A stretch of 7,278 bases of DNA from Bacillota bacterium (GTDB taxonomy: Bacteria; Bacillota; Clostridia; DSM-8532): the NCBI GenBank assembly GCA_023459915.1, contig JAEWSN010000103.1, positions 1-7,278 of the forward strand. Reading direction: 5' to 3'. This document shows, in pieces, positions 6,501 to 7,278 of this stretch. How positions within the stretch are numbered: position 1 is the first letter of the stretch; each line of letters begins with the position of its first letter. The position numbers were made by a program, and so were the translations under genes. The notes below the pieces were generated by a model. That model did not search any database and had not been told where the DNA came from. It was given only the letters and a program-made list of their open reading frames with translations.

Positions 6501-7278
6501 GAGACTTGTCCAGTCCGCTGGACTTCACCAGCGACACCATCCAATACCGGATGTACAACGGCACTTCCGGCGGTTCGGGCTGGCAGGAAGCCGCCACCCT
6601 GTACGACGGCAGCCTGAACAAGGCCACCGGTGTCAACGCCGCCATGCTGCCGGATGGACGGGCCGCGGTGGTGTACCAGGTGTCCGGTTCAGACGATACC
6701 GGCGCCCACATCGTCTGCTCGGTCCTGAACGCGGACGGATCGGTTGCGAACACCTTGCGTGTGAGCGACATGGGCGACACCGGCGAACGCGCCGACACAA
6801 GCCTCGCCAACCTGGCTCCCCTCGTCACCACCGCCCGTTTCCCCGACGGTGAACAACGGTTTGTGGTGGGCTGGCAGGTGACCGATGGTACCAGTGATTC
6901 CGAAACCGCCACTGGTCCTGAAGCGATCATGGGTTCCGACAGTTCCGAGGGTGCCGCATTCCGGCTTGCCGCGATCAACGCGGACGGCAGCGCGTACCCC
7001 GAATTCGGCCTGACGCTGACCGGTGATATGGGCGCCGTTGGGAATCCCCGGTTCGCCAAGGGCGCGCAGGACATCGAAGACCTCTCCATCATCTGGACGG
7101 AGTCGGACTTGGACGCGGACTACGCCGCGGATGGCACCCGACGGGACCTGATCATGGGCCGCAAGCTTGTCCGTGCGTCGGACGACACACTTTCCGCCAC
7201 CGGCCGACTGCTCCTGGAACCGCTTGCGCCATATACCACGGCAGAATCGTTCGACCCGATCGTCGATCCGGCCACCGG
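467..7278 (+). CDS. Giant secreted multi-domain Ig-like/propeller-like surface protein, N-terminal 2270 residues (C-terminus beyond the window)
   Basis: One frame stays open from 467 to the window edge, giving at least 2270 residues. A Sec signal peptide (1-26) shows export. The mature part is a series of beta-rich modules: Calx-beta-like (105-217), proline linker (326-337), Ig-like (408-498), group-2 Ig-like (680-747), beta-sandwich regions (about 750-985), Ig-like (1038-1107), a region with the ADTNGRY turn (1108-1305), an unassigned stretch (1306-1564), a lysine-rich linker (1566-1589), a Gly/aromatic beta module (1590-1748) and propeller-like repeats (1860-2214). I count only eight cysteines, typical of Gram-positive exported proteins. 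No catalytic signature, transmembrane helix after the signal, LPXTG motif or S-layer homology domain appears in the visible part, so any anchor must lie further on. A surface scaffold, adhesin or ligand-binding role is inferred. It resembles, from memory, giant uncharacterised proteins of gut Clostridia. The divergent TetR gene may regulate it. Confidence 0.95.
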   Translation, partial: MKRYLAIALVLSMLLSMVSSPLEIQAFEDGIIASTSTTGSTTPVISGGSAAPIPDMSHDTLASLLTQLGTVGIESEPVNIIYPSGTVNDIRVSYELVQAGKTAFLETDTVSAQVRFSLSATATTPVSFEYGAIPASASLGQHLTGATSGTVTFAAGETIKEVIIQIKPFADNPGEYGIASNADAFWTGERYFHLYCDDISGALFEGDRYTLTVPVPIRSDYNLQTVYLSAIRTSLIDLDTISGADAPGIYTVTGGAIAALTLTAEISGDIRTMLDAKVLSHIRMPEGYFLNETGTTGTIGTRVDAYVSVDDPHPMQTITYATIMPDPLVVPPPVPPYQVNFASDDLPQELPTAFAFLGPLLEANGIKRRLDFVFDTSGLSAPVSLCFLDDQDTYLRHQIRFSDQQAPDVTRVSIGIPSGIRYGDMVPVTVVFSEPVLTDNITLTLEGTTLSPMEADGTISNAVSFLYEASVNAVGGNNLSVTIDSINGAVDLSGKTQLPVGPHTSAPAPMATFDPADPEQVLAWCADPGVSVNQGTSRNAAATIAIPVKYDGFLSNWLLAPARVDENNTSTAFKARVIVATSGAIDVPLTIHTDDLGHITGFSGAFTAPENTTGVDLLCAMELYLDKTGAGTFSRIHALDTLYTVPPLILIDDATDISLDYTHWPPTDTLSADGGAALSLGYHLHVAASWQDAAYFSWTSSNAAVASINNAGIITLTGTPGTATFTLTVSNPLSEPAYAVTSRTLTVQAAQAAYLYVPAGLAQQERLRGNDAVVDFATNLHERNAQYAGQSTETDFTFTLYRAEYTGSILGKGTALFTETLPATAVAPRNTYTVGSEYLQDSTPKGVSGYVLEISAEDRQTGQTLSADVRIRVRDLPAIATLVRPERRYTTVLEDSIPVRFDIENKTADTEHLLSITRNSETTPIYTSSDPAGVGQPLSVPVPHVNAGRLLDVYTVTLKARNPSDETWSYDAYPFYVYNHDALEIFVNGLPNPRSMRVQANFPDGVVAYYTDIWWYSTETGLLDWIGINKTEYAWSSVADKITWSVDGDSVSLWYNSGNGRERITAENGIHLPGTSFTLEADEAGHSVVTATHALTGMSDRLLVDVTPIHDKLFMFQSYPPMPCNIHYTNGDGVARSYTTTALGQLTVHESSGIVGDVLFYPTGDNQDIYDYGVLRSGKMAATQQTVGRFTAYPRNIVLLPQRQYRVSLSLQNQETGAPYTGPVVLRGGLYLNDRYQPQTTVNGVPGNTDQTISADTNGRYAIDLAATGVTDNHELTPEDGVSYVLEARFPDNAHRPVFIRIDAKEVWENRASPLGVDRLQPIHPVNGNAIDNSVIIVSEDLSINGESMSFEALNFVDDIPVNADLALELIVSGGYRPSYEVGLVDETGAVRTHTTVARSEAYPFADTTILSGATDMTKGLIDILRHYDDPGTRFNLYPVIRAPGLEIRLSKSIQIQNLMNVPMMAEGLADNFADTEALLADVQAGGYYPVDDSFVGDALDFLSYYDMDFGKTAGLEIIPTDDPLVYKGIFRFAVGTYDRDNPSGVFVASGEDQKFSYMPGFSDVKAMKKGEFLKKSKATMNKFKDTSKGFYYSYGGGAYVECEIYYDIGEQEWMMRLLTSDTYIGGGGGYYYNVNGSIGPVPVTATLKAGMTATVGLKIYTEEDGATTYITYLYPGTNIYVFGGIGFDYDVVSFKAGPYGMLEHNQEYYWVNNNERDGQRFSIYGEVGIEFEVKLLFIGYNAKWKWGDDDDSWYYGDWAGIYVDYFIPKEIKEALRKGWPPRMTFGSSYLSAAGLSGTASSEGATGLRLIPVEQSVSFEGRDYLTASERVWLSVPADDGLLRAAPAFSLLSIPSDAPEIGITDIWQNGYPHANPVLTEDAALLAYLSDMGSTDLLDTAVCVSDKTAGAFPEGTQLDASDYPDSNLALAGTAANAVAVWNRTFTTDSPAAGSNATAEDLVRAMSATEVMAGVRRDGVFHTTRLTDNATPDLGPVVAASGDRAIALWRAVSPGDLSSPLDFTSDTIQYRMYNGTSGGSGWQEAATLYDGSLNKATGVNAAMLPDGRAAVVYQVSGSDDTGAHIVCSVLNADGSVANTLRVSDMGDTGERADTSLANLAPLVTTARFPDGEQRFVVGWQVTDGTSDSETATGPEAIMGSDSSEGAAFRLAAINADGSAYPEFGLTLTGDMGAVGNPRFAKGAQDIEDLSIIWTESDLDADYAADGTRRDLIMGRKLVRASDDTLSATGRLLLEPLAPYTTAESFDPIVDPAT
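779..1117 (+). other. Calx-beta-like domain (residues about 105-217)
   Basis: The stretch GTVTFAAGETIKEVIIQI (149-166) is a very good match to the central strands of Calx-beta domains, where a G-T-hydrophobic-F-x-x-G-E-T motif precedes a strand of alternating hydrophobics. It is preceded by PVSFEYG and followed by LFEGDRYTLTVPV (203-215), equivalent to the usual EGDE-x-F-x-V strand. Family members often bind calcium and mediate adhesion. The spacing between the second and third motif is longer than usual because of an insertion around 168-200, so the assignment is to the fold rather than to a specific subfamily. Confidence 0.6.
1688..1960 (+). other. Bacterial Ig-like domain (residues about 408-498)
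   Basis: The segment YGDMVPVTVVFSEPV (422-436) followed by ITLTLEGT and then AVSFLYEASV...GGNNLSVTID reproduces the strand pattern of bacterial Ig-like repeats found in tandem in surface proteins: a G-D-x-V strand, F-S-E-x-V, a T-L strand and a final N-L strand. Only one copy is obvious here. It most likely acts as a spacer or adhesive module. The assignment rests on pattern recognition of strands, not on an alignment. Confidence 0.55.
2504..2707 (+). other. Group-2 bacterial Ig-like (BIG2-type) domain (residues about 680-747)
   Basis: FSWTSSNAAVASINNAGIIT (696-715) is the hallmark of this family: a Trp-Thr-Ser-Ser-Asn turn, V-A-S-I, then N-x-G-I-I-T. It is followed by GTATFTLTV (721-729) and the closing strand RTLTV (743-747). 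BIG2-type domains occur in intimins and many clostridial cell-surface and cell-wall-associated proteins. This is one of the most recognisable modules in the protein. Confidence 0.8.
3578..3787 (+). other. Second Ig-like unit (residues about 1038-1107)
   Basis: DKITWSVDGDSVSLWYNSGN (1040-1059) resembles the opening strands of a group-2 Ig-like domain but lacks the usual Ser-Asn turn. LEADEAGHSVVTATH (1080-1094) and DRLLVDVT (1100-1107) look like the closing strands. The preceding stretch (about 1000-1035) is unusually rich in Trp and Tyr (AYYTDIWWY, 1009-1017), which might form an interaction patch. The domain call is tentative. Confidence 0.45.
3788..4381 (+). other. Beta-rich region with a carboxypeptidase-regulatory-like turn (residues about 1108-1305)
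   Basis: This part opens with DKLFMFQSYPP (1111-1121), continues with TNGDGVARSYTTTALGQLTV and contains the segment GAPYTGPVVLRGGLYLND. Later, SADTNGRYAIDL is the D-x-N-G-x-Y turn typical of carboxypeptidase-regulatory-like and related beta-sandwich domains. It may be two domains. I recall the same DKL-x-x-FQ ... LRGGxYxN order in very large clostridial proteins of unknown function, which suggests a conserved unit rather than filler, but I could not verify this. Confidence 0.4.
5234..5710 (+). other. Gly/aromatic-rich beta module (residues about 1590-1748)
   Basis: This module differs from the Ig-like part. It consists of consecutive short strands with alternating polar and hydrophobic residues: YVECEIYYD, WMMRLLTSD, YYYNVNGSIG, VTATLKAGM, ATVGLKIYT, TYITYLYPG, IYVFGGIGFDYDVVSFKAG, RFSIYGEVGIEFEVKLLFIG. 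A five-glycine run (1626-1630) precedes three tyrosines, and the module ends in WKWGDDDDSWYYGDW (1745-1759), combining four Asp with aromatics. Strand alternation recalls a barrel or elongated beta-sheet. In a Gram-positive host an outer-membrane barrel is unlikely, so a soluble barrel or sheet is more plausible. Function unknown. Confidence 0.5.
6044..7108 (+). other. Propeller-like repeat region, at least six units (residues about 1860-2214)
   Basis: Units share the pattern P or N, strand, D/G turn, then a hydrophobic strand ending in an aromatic. They are NPVLTEDAALLAYLSD, NLALAGTAANAVAVWNR, LGPVVAASGDRAIALWR, NAAMLPDGRAAVVYQV, APLVTT...EQRFVVGWQV and NPRFAKGAQDIEDLSIIWTE. The closing aromatics fall at 1886, 1939, 2006, 2070, 2136 and 2210, a spacing of 53-74 residues, consistent with blades of a beta-propeller. 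The first unit also resembles WD40-like PD40 repeats (NPVLTEDAALLAYLSD). Propellers in exported proteins commonly bind glycans or peptides, but no catalytic residues can be assigned. The region may continue past the window, so the blade count is a minimum. Confidence 0.55.

Noticed and set aside
6226..7092. A 288-codon minus-strand frame rich in Ser, Ala and Pro
   Set aside because: Its composition is typical of a GC-rich shadow frame, and it overlaps the propeller-like repeats, which are periodic and convincing in the sense frame.

Overview
The window carries two genes, both cut by its edges. Together they account for almost all of it. On the minus strand, positions 1-351 encode the first 117 residues of a TetR-family transcription regulator. 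On the plus strand, a single reading frame runs without a stop from the ATG at 467 to the last base, giving at least 2270 codons of a giant exported protein whose C-terminus lies beyond the window. A 115-base divergent intergenic region separates the two start codons. I translated the plus-strand frame line by line and found no stop or frame break.

The organism looks like a Gram-positive anaerobe of the Clostridia, probably from a gut-type lineage with moderately high GC. The reasons are a strong AAGGAG ribosome binding site, a short Sec signal peptide without a lipobox, a multi-domain Ig-like secreted protein with very few cysteines, and codons that favour C or G in third position. This is an inference from style. 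No taxonomic marker is present.

The giant protein is a string of beta-rich modules. In order they are: a signal peptide (1-26), a Calx-beta-like domain (about 105-217), a proline-rich linker (about 326-337), an Ig-like domain (about 408-498), a group-2 bacterial Ig-like domain (about 680-747), further beta-sandwich regions, a second Ig-like unit (about 1038-1107), a carboxypeptidase-regulatory-like region (about 1108-1305), an unassigned region (about 1306-1564), a lysine-rich stretch (about 1566-1589), a glycine- and aromatic-rich beta module (about 1590-1748), and at least six propeller-like repeats (about 1860-2214). I see no catalytic motif, so a structural, adhesive or ligand-binding surface role is the best guess. 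From memory, the order of the last modules resembles very large uncharacterised proteins of gut Clostridia. I could not check this.

Between the genes lies an inverted repeat (ATGAC-CGTA-GTCAT, 400-413). It overlaps the best -35 candidate for the giant gene and sits 49 bases upstream of the regulator start. The simplest model is that the TetR protein controls its own gene and the giant surface protein from one operator. No RNA genes, mobile elements, CRISPR arrays or terminators were found.
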